Shown in pieces: positions 63,980 to 64,000 of a stretch of DNA of 64,000 bases (position 1 is the stretch's first letter; every line of letters begins with the position of its first letter). This DNA is from UBA1723 sp045641625 (GTDB lineage: Bacteria; Bacteroidota; Bacteroidia; Bacteroidales; Paludibacteraceae). The stretch covers positions 1 to 64,000 of the forward strand of contig JAZUHH010000081.1 of NCBI GenBank assembly GCA_045641625.1. The letters run 5' to 3'. The notes beneath the pieces were generated by a model, which was given only the letters and a program-made list of their open reading frames with translations, was not told the DNA's origin and did not search any database. Both the position numbers and the translations under genes were made by a program.

Positions 63980-64000
63980 ATAATAACTCGAATAAGATGA

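Overview
The window comes from a Bacteroidota (Bacteroidales-type) chromosome. The signs are a Bacteroidetes-style promoter (-7 box TAnnTTTG) ahead of many genes, type IX secretion (T9SS) C-terminal sorting domains on several exported proteins, the rpmB-rpmG-DUF4295 ribosomal cluster, a fused PabB-PabC, and lipoproteins with SPII boxes. Genus cannot be fixed from the sequence.

Two regions meet near position 36,500. Bases 1 to about 36,498 are AT-rich and belong to an integrated conjugative element that continues off the left edge. On the minus strand it carries a primase operon (35386-36465 down to 22533): a degenerate CHC2/TOPRIM primase, a DUF4099/DUF3945-like protein, two unrecognised proteins and a 2,807-aa polyvalent protein (N6-adenine methylase plus SNF2-type helicase, DarB-like). 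A hipB-hipA unit follows, then a transfer operon: TraN, an LRV-repeat protein, an unknown, topoisomerase III, a lipoprotein, a TraO-like barrel and a roughly 3,480-aa T9SS-exported repeat protein. A hicAB module and an AbiEii-type nucleotidyltransferase gene lie at the left edge. The right boundary is marked by a 17-bp fragment matching the 3' end of a tRNA, followed by a terminator, which is what an attachment site in a tRNA gene leaves behind.

The most interesting signal is a 259-residue C-terminal module shared, without gaps and at about 75% identity by hand count, by the polyvalent methylase/helicase and the HipA kinase. A diverged copy of its last roughly 200 residues ends the AbiEii-type nucleotidyltransferase. 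These three, and four further proteins of the primase operon, end in a short basic tail (RGMRR, RRRR, IKMKR, FKRH, IKIGR, SVAR). Because DarB-like polyvalent proteins are known to enter the new cell with the DNA, I infer that this module and tail mark proteins, including two toxin-type enzymes, for delivery to the recipient during conjugation.

Bases 36,600 to 64,000 are host housekeeping and surface genes with higher GC: pabBC, aroK, guaA; a 963-aa T9SS protein; rpmB-rpmG-DUF4295; prfB with its programmed +1 frameshift, and pncC; a pair of small exported paralogues; class I fumarase, a ROK sugar kinase and a FucP-type sugar transporter; an Lrp regulator; a minimal T9SS protein with a BspA-type leucine-rich protein; rnr; a YD-type lipoprotein overlapping panE; leuS; a SPOR-domain protein and an unknown exported protein.
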